64,000 bases of DNA from Lacibacter sp. H375. Its GTDB lineage: Bacteria; Bacteroidota; Bacteroidia; Chitinophagales; Chitinophagaceae. The DNA lies in NCBI RefSeq assembly GCF_037892425.1, contig NZ_JBBKTT010000001.1, positions 1,550,001 through 1,614,000 of the forward strand, written 5' to 3'. The notes under the pieces are model-generated. The model searched no databases. It had not been told where the DNA came from and worked only from the letters and a program-made list of their open reading frames with translations. Shown in pieces: positions 9,329 through 18,409 of this stretch (positions are counted from its first letter, which is position 1; every line of letters begins with the position of its first letter). The translations under genes were made by a program, and so were the position numbers.

Positions 9329-9499
9329 AAGAAATAAAATCAGGCAGTAAAAATACAAGGATGATGGACAAAACAAATTAAATTAACATGCTCATTTTAT
9401 TGTTTCCATTTGTCCGAAAGAAAAACCATAAAAAATATTCATTCAGGCTGGTATAAACAATCTTTGTTCTTTTGGGTTATACCATCACAACCATTTATT

Positions 9500-11140
9500 A
9501 TGATCAGATTGTTTCTTCTTATTGCCGTAACGATTGTGTTCTCACAGTGTAATTCCAAAACTGAAGTTGATACTTTGCTTATCAACGGAACGGTTTACAC
9601 TATTGATTCTGCTTTTTCCAAAACCCAAGCAGTGGCTGTAAAGGACGGAAAGATCATTGCCACAGGTACATCTGCCGATCTGCAAAAAACGTTCGATGCC
9701 AAAGAGGTCATTGATCTGCAAGAAAAATATTTATATCCTGGCTTTATTGATGCACATGCACATTTCTATCGCTATGGGTTGGGCTTACGCACAGCCGATC
9801 TTACGGGCACTACAAGTTGGAGAGACTGTTTGAACAGGTTAAAAAAGCATGCTGCTGAACACAGTTTGCAAAAAGGTGAATGGATCATTGGCAGAGGTTG
9901 GGACCAGAACGATTGGGAGGTAAAAGAATTCCCTGTGAATGATTCGTTGAATCAATTGTTTCCCGATAATCCTGTTTTATTAACGAGAGTCGATGGTCAT
10001 GCTGCAGTAGTAAATGATCTTGCGTTACAGCAAGCCGGTATCAATGCTAACACAAAACTTACCGGCGGCGATGTGTTTGTGGCAAACGGAAAACCAACGG
10101 GTGTGTTGATCGATAATGCTATCGATCTTGTATCAGCGAAAATTCCGGCAGCAACAGCCGAACAAATTACAGAAGGTTTATTAGCAGCACAGAAAAATTG
10201 TTTTGCTGCAGGCTTAACTTCTGTTGTTGATTGTGGGTTGGATTATACAGATGTATTGAATATTGAAAAAGCAAACCAGAGCGGAGCATTAAAGATGCGC
10301 ATGTATGTGATGTTGAGTGATGCAAAGAAAAATTATGACGCCATTTTTGAGCGTGGTAAAATAAAAACAGATCGGTTAAATGTAAGAAGCTTTAAAGTTT
10401 ATGGTGATGGTGCACTTGGTTCAAGAGGAGCATGTTTGCTGGAGCCATATGCAGATAAACCCGGGCATACCGGTTTCTTGTTAAGTAATCCTGAACATTT
10501 TGATTCGGTCGCAGCATTATTGTATGCAAAAGGTTTCCAGATGTGTACACATGCAATTGGTGATAGTGGCAACAGAACTATTTTAAATATCTATGGTAAA
10601 TATTTAAAAGAAACCAACGATCTGCGCTGGCGCATTGAGCATGCACAGGTGGTAAATGAAAATGATTTCAACTTGTTTGGCAAATACAGCATTGTGCCCA
10701 GTGTGCAACCAACACATGCAACAAGTGATATGTATTGGGCCGAACAACGTCTCGGCTCCAAACGAGTGAAAGGTGCTTATGCATTTAATGATCTGTTGAA
10801 ACAAAATGGATGGATACCACTTGGAACAGATTTTCCCGTGGAAGATATTGATCCACTCAAAACATTTTACGCAGCCGTGTTCCGCAGAGATGCAAGGGGA
10901 TGGCCTGAGCAAGGTTATCAAACAGAAAATGCATTAACAAGAGAGGCAACATTGCGTGGTATGACCATTTGGGCAGCACGTTCAAATTTTGAAGAAGCGG
11001 AAAAAGGAAGTATTGAAAAAGGAAAGTTTGCTGATTTTGTTTTGCTCGATACTGATCTAATGACTGCAACATTCGAGCAGGTGTTGAAAACAACTGTGCT
11101 CAAAACTATTTGTGGCGGCGAAACGGTTTTTTCAAAATAG
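9500..11140 (+). CDS. YtcJ-like amidohydrolase, predicted lipoprotein
   Basis: 546 residues from the ATG at 9500. A TTG-started extension to 9410 was rejected because the ATG gives a clean lipoprotein signal, MIRLFLLIAVTIVFSQC with lipobox Cys17. Motifs of the metal-dependent amidohydrolase_3 (YtcJ) family are present: LINGTVYTIDSAF, the metal-binding GFIDAHAHFYRYG, RVDGHAAVVND, KVYGDGALGSRGA, HAIGDSGNRT, WRIEHAQVV and GTDFPVED. These enzymes hydrolyse amide or formamide bonds, but the substrate cannot be told from sequence. The protein is expected on a membrane facing the periplasm or surface. AATCTTTG at 9469-9476 is a weak -7 box candidate. It ends convergently with the AraC gene. Confidence 0.88.
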   Translation: MIRLFLLIAVTIVFSQCNSKTEVDTLLINGTVYTIDSAFSKTQAVAVKDGKIIATGTSADLQKTFDAKEVIDLQEKYLYPGFIDAHAHFYRYGLGLRTADLTGTTSWRDCLNRLKKHAAEHSLQKGEWIIGRGWDQNDWEVKEFPVNDSLNQLFPDNPVLLTRVDGHAAVVNDLALQQAGINANTKLTGGDVFVANGKPTGVLIDNAIDLVSAKIPAATAEQITEGLLAAQKNCFAAGLTSVVDCGLDYTDVLNIEKANQSGALKMRMYVMLSDAKKNYDAIFERGKIKTDRLNVRSFKVYGDGALGSRGACLLEPYADKPGHTGFLLSNPEHFDSVAALLYAKGFQMCTHAIGDSGNRTILNIYGKYLKETNDLRWRIEHAQVVNENDFNLFGKYSIVPSVQPTHATSDMYWAEQRLGSKRVKGAYAFNDLLKQNGWIPLGTDFPVEDIDPLKTFYAAVFRRDARGWPEQGYQTENALTREATLRGMTIWAARSNFEEAEKGSIEKGKFADFVLLDTDLMTATFEQVLKTTVLKTICGGETVFSK

Positions 11141-11171
11141 ATTGCTTGATCAAGGTTAAAGCCAACTGATT

Positions 11172-11214
11172 TTATTTAATTAACCCGTGCTTAAAGAAAG
11201 GGTTAATTAAATAA
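11172..11214. terminator. Perfect 15-bp inverted repeat, bidirectional terminator
   Basis: TTATTTAATTAACCC (11172-11186) is the exact reverse complement of 11200-11214, with a 13-nt loop. The stem base is AT-rich, giving U-rich flanks in both directions. It sits between the convergent stops of the amidohydrolase (11140) and the AraC gene (11255), the expected site for a shared terminator. Confidence 0.7.
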
Positions 11215-11254
11215 TTCAAAATGAACTTTAGCCCCGGAGTAAATAATGGGGAAA

Positions 11255-12100
11255 TTAATACACAGCTTCGTTCCTGAATTCTCTTGGCGTGCTGTGTTTC
11301 TTTCGTGAAAACACACGATTGAAATAAGTGAGCGATTCAAAACCTGCACTGCGTGCAATGGTGGAGATCTGCTTATCCGTTTCAAGTAATTGATAACAGG
11401 CATATCCCACACGCAGATCATTTACATAATCGGAAAATGTTTTACCAGTTGCACGTTTAAAAAACTTACAAAACGCACTTGGTGAAATATTGATAATGGA
11501 AGCTGCATCATTAATGGTGATGGGCTTCGCAAAATTCTGTTCAACATAAGTACATACCTTATTAATACGTGGCTCGCTGTTTTTGGCCTGGGAGATATCA
11601 TACTCCGCCGATGCAAGTTTTCTTCCTTTTTGTTGTGACAATTGATTCAGGAGATCGATCAACCCTGTTATTTTTTCAACACCTGTTTTGCCGGGTAGCG
11701 ACAGGATCAATTCTTTAAACGGCTTGCTGTTTTTAAAATGTAGTCCGTGACGGCAACTTTGCAACAGCCGCTTAATATTCTCGAATTCCGGTAAGCCGGT
11801 AAAGCTGTTGAACAGTGAACCGGAAAACTGGATCACCACAAAATCGCAGGATTTATCCCTTACTTTTTTGTCTGATACCCAGGTGTGTGGGAGATCAGGC
11901 CCAATCAGCACCAGGTCGCCGGGTTCAAATTCTTCATAACTATCACCAACAATGCGTTTGCCCGACACATTGATCTTAAAAGTGAGCTCGTATTCGGGAT
12001 GATGATGCCAGTAAAACTCAAGATAGGGCAGGCTCATGGGGTAAGCAACCAACACGGGTTTGTCGTTACCGGGAACAATTTTTTCGAGTTCGGCCTTCAT
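11255..12100 (-). CDS. AraC family regulator with cupin sensor domain, likely regulator of the starch locus
   Basis: 281 residues from the ATG at 12100. A TTG three codons upstream is less likely. The N-terminus is an AraC-type cupin (YWHHHPEYELTF, then GDLVLIGPDLPHTW). The C-terminal ~100 residues hold two helix-turn-helix motifs (ITINDAASIINISPSAFCKF, then ISTIARSAGFESLTYFNRVF with the R-x-x-TPREFR ending). It is divergent from the GH13/SusCDEF operon, sharing a 261-nt control region with a promoter and the small inverted repeat TGGCA-N6-TGCCA near 12139. A sugar-sensing activator of that operon is the simplest reading. The Bacteroides starch regulator SusR is of a different family. Confidence 0.9.
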   Translation of the reverse strand: MKAELEKIVPGNDKPVLVAYPMSLPYLEFYWHHHPEYELTFKINVSGKRIVGDSYEEFEPGDLVLIGPDLPHTWVSDKKVRDKSCDFVVIQFSGSLFNSFTGLPEFENIKRLLQSCRHGLHFKNSKPFKELILSLPGKTGVEKITGLIDLLNQLSQQKGRKLASAEYDISQAKNSEPRINKVCTYVEQNFAKPITINDAASIINISPSAFCKFFKRATGKTFSDYVNDLRVGYACYQLLETDKQISTIARSAGFESLTYFNRVFSRKKHSTPREFRNEAVY

Positions 12101-12175
12101 AATTGTCAATCAGGTTACAAAGTAAAAATAGGATAAGTTGGCAATATAGTGCCATAAATTGGAATTTTAGTTCAA

Positions 12176-12204
12176 TTTGAGGCCACAACCATAGTCTAGT
12201 TTTG
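12176..12204 (+). promoter_or_regulatory. Bacteroidota-type promoter for the starch locus
   Basis: TTTG at 12176-12179 and TAGTTTTG at 12197-12204 match the -33 (TTTG) and -7 (TAnnTTTG) boxes with a 17-nt gap. Transcription would start near 12210, leaving a ~150-nt leader before the amylase ATG at 12362. The leader contains the palindrome GATTGCAATC. Confidence 0.6.
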
Positions 12205-12361
12205 TACAAGTTTTGATTGCGGAACTGAAGAGGGTGTTGATTTAGCGAAAGGCTGTTATATAAAAGACTAAGAATCTTTCTTACTGATTGCAATCACAAC
12301 GATAATCCAACAAATTTCATTGATCATTGGTTTTACTGGTTTGATGTAAAAGGATTGCGTT

Positions 12362-15253
12362 ATGAGAAAAATTTTGCTTGCATTTGTTCTATTCTGCTTT
12401 GCAGTTCATGCGGGCTATGCGCAATTATTATCCACGGATGTCGCTTTTCCTGCCGATGTAAGCACCATTGTTATAACAATGGATGCCACGAAAGGCAATA
12501 AAGGGTTACAAGGTTTTACAGGGGCTGTTTATCTCCATACTGGTGTTATAACATCTGCCAGCACTTCTGCTACCGACTGGAAATACACAAAAGGTTCATG
12601 GGGTACCTCAAACGCTCCGGTTGCTACACGCCCCGATCCTGTTAACAAACCTAATACCTGGCAATTTACCATCAATAACATCCGTAGCTATTATGGAGTA
12701 CAGGCCGGCGAAGCAATTCATTACATTACTATTTTATTCCGCAACGAAGCCGGAACATTGGTACAACGTAATATCGATGGCAGCGACATGTATATTAAAG
12801 TTCATCCGGCCAATGAATTTGCTGTAAAGTTTACTTCGCCTGCAATGCAGCCAACGTATGTTCCCACTGCAGAACCGCTTACTGCAGGAACGCCACCATT
12901 TACTGTTCCCGTAACAGCAGTATCATCTAAAAATGCAAATCTTACATTGCGCTTTAATGGTGTTCAAATTGCAACAGCAACTGCAGCGCAAATCATAAAT
13001 GGTTCGGCTAACGTAACCACAACCTGTGAGCAGCAGATTACATTAGAGGCTAACGATAACGGCAACATCAAACGTGATACATTCAACTTTTTTGTACCAC
13101 AGGCAAGTAACCCAACAGGTGCAAGACCTGCAGGTCGCAAAGACGGAATTACGTTTGAAGACAATAATACAAAAGCAGTTTTCATTTTATATGCTCCGTT
13201 AAAAACTAAAGTTTCCCTTATTGGTGATTTTAATAACTGGACACAAACATGTTCCGGACAAATGAAAAAAGACGGTGATTATTTCTGGACAGAAGTAACA
13301 GGCCTTACAGCAGGAGCACAATACCGGTTCCAATATATTGTTGATGATGCCATACGCATTGCAGATCCGTATAGCGAACTGGTGCTCGATCCGAATAATG
13401 ATCAGTACATCCAATCATCTACCTATCCAAACATGCCTGCTTATCCAACAGGAAAAACAACAGGCGGCATGGTGGGTGTAATCATTCCTGGTGAAGCAAC
13501 CTACAACTGGACCAGCAGCGGAAGTTATGTTCGTCCAGATAAGAAAGATCTGATGGTTTACGAATTGCTGGTTCGTGATTTCGTTTCTACACATAATTGG
13601 CAAACATTAAAAGACACACTCAACTATATAAAAAATCTTGGCTTCAATGCTGTTGAGTTGATGCCTATCAATGAGTTTGATGGAAATGAAAGCTGGGGTT
13701 ACAACCCGATGTATTTCTTTGCACCTGACAAATATTATGGCAGCAAGAATGCATTGAAAGCGTTCATTGATCAGGCACATAATTTAGGTATTGCTGTGAT
13801 ACAGGATATAGCGTTCAATCATGCAACAGGCGCATCGCCTTTAGCTTCGATGTGGTGGAATTCATCGGCAAATCAAACAGCAGCAAACAACCCTTACTTC
13901 TACGAAACAGCACAACATCCTTTTAATGTATTTCACGATTTCAACCATAACGTTGAGCCAACGAAATATCATGTAGCACGTTTCATCCGTCATTGGTTAA
14001 CCGAATATCGTATTGATGGTTTCCGTTGGGATCTGAGCAAAGGATTCACCAATAATTTTACAACTGATGTAAATGTGTGGGGTCAATACAATCAAGATCG
14101 TGTGAACATCTGGCAACGTTATTACGACAGTATGCAGGTGGTGAGTCCGGGTTCTTATTGCATTCTTGAACATTTGGGTAATGATGATGAAGAAGCAGAG
14201 CTGGCCAAACGTGGTATGATGTTATGGGGAATCATGAATTACAATTTTGCACGAAACACAAAAGGACTTTCAACCGAAACAGACATCAACAGGGCATTCT
14301 GGAAAAACAGAAGTTTTTGGAGTGATGTTTCATTTAACGATAAGCCACATCTTATTACGTATGCTGAAAGCCATGATGAACAACGCATCATGTATGAAAA
14401 TATCAATTCAGGAAACATATCGAACGGCGCACACAACGTAAGAGATACCACAGTTGGTCTTTATCGCACTGAAGCAATGGCCGCAGTGTTGATGGGTTTG
14501 CCTGGTCCGAAAATGATCTGGCAGTTTGGAGAATTAGGTTATGATTATGATATCAATTTTGGTGGCCGTTTAGGCAATAAACCGCTCAGGTGGGATTACT
14601 ATCAACAGGTTCGTCGCAAGCGCTTGTTTGAAACATATAGCGCAATGGCTAAACTGCGTAATCTCTACAAGAATACATTCCGCACACCAAATCTTGCTTT
14701 AGGAACAAACCTCGGAACAAATCTGGTTAAGACAATTGTTGTTGATCATGCCGATTTAAAATATGTGGTGGTTGCAAACTTTGATGTTGTTCAACAAACA
14801 CCTACTGTTACATTCCCGGCAAACGGAACATTCTACGATTATACGAATGGAGGTACAATTACTGTTTCGGGCAACCAACAGGTGGTAACACTTGCACCCG
14901 GGCAATTCAAAATTTATCTCAATCAAAATGTATCAGGTGGTGTGGTGACAAACGTCAGAGATATTATCGCTACAAATACAGATTTTAGTTTAAGCATTTA
15001 TCCTAACCCCGTACAGCAATCGGCAATTGTAAAATATGAATTGCCGAAGAGTGGAAAGGTAAGTGTGCAGTTGATCAATATACAAGGACAGGTGATAGTT
15101 TCAAAGAATATGGGTTTCCAGTTAAAAGGTTACCAGGTGTTTGAAATGGATCGCAACAGTTTTGCCGGCATGCCTTTAACGGCAGGCCAATACGTGTTGC
15201 AGGTGCGGGTTGATAATCTTGTGCGTTACGAAAAGGTATTGGTGCAGCAGTAA
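12362..15253 (+). CDS. GH13 alpha-amylase family protein with T9SS sorting domain
   Basis: 963 residues. Signal peptide (ends near GYAQ), an N-terminal beta domain (~25-260), and a CBM48/E-set-like domain (~268-345, with SLIGDFNNWTQ). The GH13 barrel (~390-790) has all catalytic residues: Asp557 in DGFRWD (nucleophile), Glu603 in CILEH (acid/base) and Asp672 in ESHDEQ. A C-terminal beta domain is followed by a T9SS type A sorting domain (~880-963; LSIYPNPVQQSAIVKYEL, LTAGQYVLQV). It would be a surface or secreted enzyme that cleaves alpha-1,4-glucan, possibly with branching specificity. It is the first gene of the Sus-like operon, with a 168-nt gap to SusC. Carrying a T9SS signal rather than a lipobox distinguishes it from Bacteroides SusG. 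Confidence 0.93.
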   Translation: MRKILLAFVLFCFAVHAGYAQLLSTDVAFPADVSTIVITMDATKGNKGLQGFTGAVYLHTGVITSASTSATDWKYTKGSWGTSNAPVATRPDPVNKPNTWQFTINNIRSYYGVQAGEAIHYITILFRNEAGTLVQRNIDGSDMYIKVHPANEFAVKFTSPAMQPTYVPTAEPLTAGTPPFTVPVTAVSSKNANLTLRFNGVQIATATAAQIINGSANVTTTCEQQITLEANDNGNIKRDTFNFFVPQASNPTGARPAGRKDGITFEDNNTKAVFILYAPLKTKVSLIGDFNNWTQTCSGQMKKDGDYFWTEVTGLTAGAQYRFQYIVDDAIRIADPYSELVLDPNNDQYIQSSTYPNMPAYPTGKTTGGMVGVIIPGEATYNWTSSGSYVRPDKKDLMVYELLVRDFVSTHNWQTLKDTLNYIKNLGFNAVELMPINEFDGNESWGYNPMYFFAPDKYYGSKNALKAFIDQAHNLGIAVIQDIAFNHATGASPLASMWWNSSANQTAANNPYFYETAQHPFNVFHDFNHNVEPTKYHVARFIRHWLTEYRIDGFRWDLSKGFTNNFTTDVNVWGQYNQDRVNIWQRYYDSMQVVSPGSYCILEHLGNDDEEAELAKRGMMLWGIMNYNFARNTKGLSTETDINRAFWKNRSFWSDVSFNDKPHLITYAESHDEQRIMYENINSGNISNGAHNVRDTTVGLYRTEAMAAVLMGLPGPKMIWQFGELGYDYDINFGGRLGNKPLRWDYYQQVRRKRLFETYSAMAKLRNLYKNTFRTPNLALGTNLGTNLVKTIVVDHADLKYVVVANFDVVQQTPTVTFPANGTFYDYTNGGTITVSGNQQVVTLAPGQFKIYLNQNVSGGVVTNVRDIIATNTDFSLSIYPNPVQQSAIVKYELPKSGKVSVQLINIQGQVIVSKNMGFQLKGYQVFEMDRNSFAGMPLTAGQYVLQVRVDNLVRYEKVLVQQ

Positions 15254-15421
15254 GGCTACAGGGTTTGTCTTACTATGCTGCCTTAATTTTTTGGATTAGA
15301 AAACAGGGCTGAATTTTTTTTGTTGAAAGTTGTGTTACTGATAACTGATAATCGTCAACAGAAATTATAAGGTTGCTGTGATAGATATAAATTGTAAATC
15401 TCAAAACCCCAACTATTGATT

Positions 15422-18391
15422 ATGACCCTTCATCGTCTGCTTGCCAGAGCAGGGGCCTTGGCTCTAATGCTGATGGTTTTAGCAATGAACGTGTTTGCGC
15501 AAGGTAAAACTGTAACAGGGAAAGTGACCGACAGTAAAGACGGCACCCCGGTTGCAAACGCCTCCGTAACAATTAGAGGTACCAACATTGGTACCACCAC
15601 TGATGCCGGTGGTAATTTCAGAATTGCTGTTGATAACAACAACGCTGTACTTGTAATTTCATCTGTTGGTTTTACAACTTATGAATTAACAGTGGGTGCG
15701 CAAACTGATTTTGCCATTTCACTTGCTGCGGCTCAAGGCACACTTAACGAAGTTGTTGTTGTAGGTTATGGTACACAACGTAAGCGAGATCTCTCTGGCT
15801 CTGTGGCAACTGTATCTTCAAAAGACTTTGTAAAAGGTGCAATTCAAACACCTGAACAATTGATTGCAGGTAAAGTAGCAGGTGTGCAGATCACACCAAA
15901 CAGCGGTGCACCAGGTAGTGGTAGCCGTATCCGTATTCGTGGCGGCGCTTCATTAAATGCAAGTAATGATCCGTTAATTGTAATTGATGGTGTGCCTGTT
16001 GATAACGGCGGCATTTCAGGTGCAGCCAATCCGTTGAACCTGATCAACCCAAATGACATCGAAACCTTTACTATTTTAAAAGACCCATCTGCTGCTGCCA
16101 TTTATGGTTCACGTGCATCAAATGGAGTTATCCTTATCACCACTAAGAAAGGTAAGAAAGGAAAAACACGTTTTAATTTCAGTGCACAGGGTTTTGTACA
16201 AACGCCTTCCGGTAAAGTAGATGTATTGAGTGCAGATGATGTGCGTTCAATTGTTACGTCAAAAGGCACTCCTTCTCAAGCAGCACTGCTAGGGAAAGAA
16301 AGTACTGATTGGCAAGATCAGGTTTTCAGAAATGCATTTGCACAGGATTTTAATTTAAGTGCAACAGGTGCTTTTGCAAATGGTAAATGGCCATTCCGTA
16401 TTTCAGGAGGTTATCTTAACCAGGATGGAATTTTAAAAACCGGAAACTTCCAACGGATGACCGGTGCATTAAATCTGAATCCAAGCTTTTTCAACAACAA
16501 GCTGAAAGTTGATTTGAACCTGAAAGGTTCACGCACTACTAATTTCTTTGCAAATGAAGGTGCAATTGGAAATGCTATAACATTCGATCCAACAAAACCA
16601 ATTAACTCAAACAGCAAACGTTATGGTGGTTATTGGGAATGGACAGACCCTGATGGTTTACCAACACAGCTTTCAAACCGCAATCCCTTAGGCTTATTAT
16701 ACAACAGGGAAAATACAAGTGAAGTTTACCGCAGCATTGGTAATATTCAGTTTGATTACCAGCTGCCTTTCGTTAAAGGACTTCGTGCAAATCTCAATCT
16801 TGGTTATGATGTATCGCAGGGCGATGGCATCAATATCGTATCAGATAGTACCGCCGACAATTATCGTCGCAAAGGCACTAATAATCGTTATTACCAACAG
16901 CGTAATAACAAACTCTTGGATTTCTATTTCAACTACGCTTCCAATATCAAAGCTATTAACAGCCGGGTAGATGTTACTGCGGGTACAGGTTACCAGGACT
17001 TTGAATTTTATGGTTATAACTTTCCCGACAAGCGTTACAACGGAGATATTGTTCCAGGATCAATTCCCAACTTTATTTCTCAAGCACCCGGATATACTTT
17101 GATCTCCTATTATGGCCGTTTAGTTTATACGTTGGCTAACAGATATACTGTTACTTTAAATGCACGTACTGATGGCACTTCGAAATTTAATAAAGACAAT
17201 CGCTGGGGCTTCTTCCCTTCTGCGGCTGTGGCTTGGCAGATCAATGAAGAAAATTTCCTGAAAAATTCAAAAGTAGTTTCAAACCTTAAGTTAAGAGCTG
17301 GTTACGGTGTTACGGGTCAGCAGGATGGTATTCCGTTCTATGGATTTATTCCGGTTTATAACTTAAGTAACAACCAGGCGCAGTATCAATTAGGAAATTC
17401 CTTTGTAAACATGTTGCGTCCGTCAGCATATGATGCTGAGTTGCGTTGGGAAACAACAACCAATACGAACGCTGCCATTGACTTTGGATTTATTGACAAT
17501 CGTATCAATGGTACTGTTGAAGGTTTTATACGCAAAACCGAAGATCTGTTAAGTACTGTCCCTATCCCTGCGGGGTCGAATTTCACGAACCAGTTATTTA
17601 CGAACGTAGGGAATATTGAAAGCAAAGGGTTAGAATTAACGTTGAATGTGGTACCTGTGCGCCGAAAAGATATTGAATGGGAAATTGGTGCCAACTTCAC
17701 CTATGTGGTTCCAAAGATCACGAACCTGTTAGTGAACCCCGATCCGAACTTTACCGGCGTTGCTGTAGGCGGCATCAGCGGAGGAACTGGTAATACGATT
17801 CAACGCCATATCGTTGGCGAACGCCCTTCATCATTTTACGTATACAAGCAGATATATGATGCAAACGATAAACCCATTGAAGGTTTATATGAAGATTTGA
17901 ACCGTGATGGTATCATTAACGAAAAAGATCTTTACATTAATCAGTCGCCTGAAGCAAAATTCTTTTTAGGTATTACTTCAAATGTAACAATCGATCGCTT
18001 TACTGCCGGTTTTGTAATGCGTGGAAGTATTGGCAATTACATGTATGATAACGTTAACTCAAACATGGGTGTTTATCGCCAAATCGTTAACCCGCTTGGT
18101 TTTCTTGCCAACGGTACAAAAGATTACCTGCATACCGGTTTCGTGAACAATCAATATTTCTCTGATTATTATCTGAAGAATGCTTCATTCCTGCGTATGG
18201 ATAACATCAACGTTGGTTATGATGCCGGGGAAATTGCGAAGAACGTTCGGTTACGCATTACTGCAAACATTCAGAACGTATTTGTGATCACTAAGTATGG
18301 AGGTCTTGATCCTGAAATTTCAGGCGGCATTGATAATACTATTTATCCACGCCCACGCACATACGTTCTGGGATTAAACTTTGATTTCTAA
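15422..18391 (+). CDS. SusC/RagA family TonB-dependent outer-membrane transporter
   Basis: 989 residues from the ATG at 15422. The TTG two codons upstream is an alternative. A signal peptide ending FAQG is followed by a carboxypeptidase-regulatory-like domain (VTGKVTDSKDGTPVANASV). Next come the TonB-box-like region (LNEVVVVGYGTQRKRDLSGS) and a plug (IRIRGGASLNASNDPLIVID). A 22-strand-type barrel ends in aromatic LGLNFDF. It would import oligosaccharides released by the GH13 enzyme using TonB energy. It is followed after 18 nt by its SusD partner. Confidence 0.95.
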   Translation: MTLHRLLARAGALALMLMVLAMNVFAQGKTVTGKVTDSKDGTPVANASVTIRGTNIGTTTDAGGNFRIAVDNNNAVLVISSVGFTTYELTVGAQTDFAISLAAAQGTLNEVVVVGYGTQRKRDLSGSVATVSSKDFVKGAIQTPEQLIAGKVAGVQITPNSGAPGSGSRIRIRGGASLNASNDPLIVIDGVPVDNGGISGAANPLNLINPNDIETFTILKDPSAAAIYGSRASNGVILITTKKGKKGKTRFNFSAQGFVQTPSGKVDVLSADDVRSIVTSKGTPSQAALLGKESTDWQDQVFRNAFAQDFNLSATGAFANGKWPFRISGGYLNQDGILKTGNFQRMTGALNLNPSFFNNKLKVDLNLKGSRTTNFFANEGAIGNAITFDPTKPINSNSKRYGGYWEWTDPDGLPTQLSNRNPLGLLYNRENTSEVYRSIGNIQFDYQLPFVKGLRANLNLGYDVSQGDGINIVSDSTADNYRRKGTNNRYYQQRNNKLLDFYFNYASNIKAINSRVDVTAGTGYQDFEFYGYNFPDKRYNGDIVPGSIPNFISQAPGYTLISYYGRLVYTLANRYTVTLNARTDGTSKFNKDNRWGFFPSAAVAWQINEENFLKNSKVVSNLKLRAGYGVTGQQDGIPFYGFIPVYNLSNNQAQYQLGNSFVNMLRPSAYDAELRWETTTNTNAAIDFGFIDNRINGTVEGFIRKTEDLLSTVPIPAGSNFTNQLFTNVGNIESKGLELTLNVVPVRRKDIEWEIGANFTYVVPKITNLLVNPDPNFTGVAVGGISGGTGNTIQRHIVGERPSSFYVYKQIYDANDKPIEGLYEDLNRDGIINEKDLYINQSPEAKFFLGITSNVTIDRFTAGFVMRGSIGNYMYDNVNSNMGVYRQIVNPLGFLANGTKDYLHTGFVNNQYFSDYYLKNASFLRMDNINVGYDAGEIAKNVRLRITANIQNVFVITKYGGLDPEISGGIDNTIYPRPRTYVLGLNFDF

Positions 18392-18409
18392 AAAATAAAT
18401 ATCTGCAAT

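Noticed and set aside
11172-11214. Perfect inverted repeat as a transposon end
   Set aside because: It lies between convergent stops with no transposase or target duplication. A terminator is simpler.
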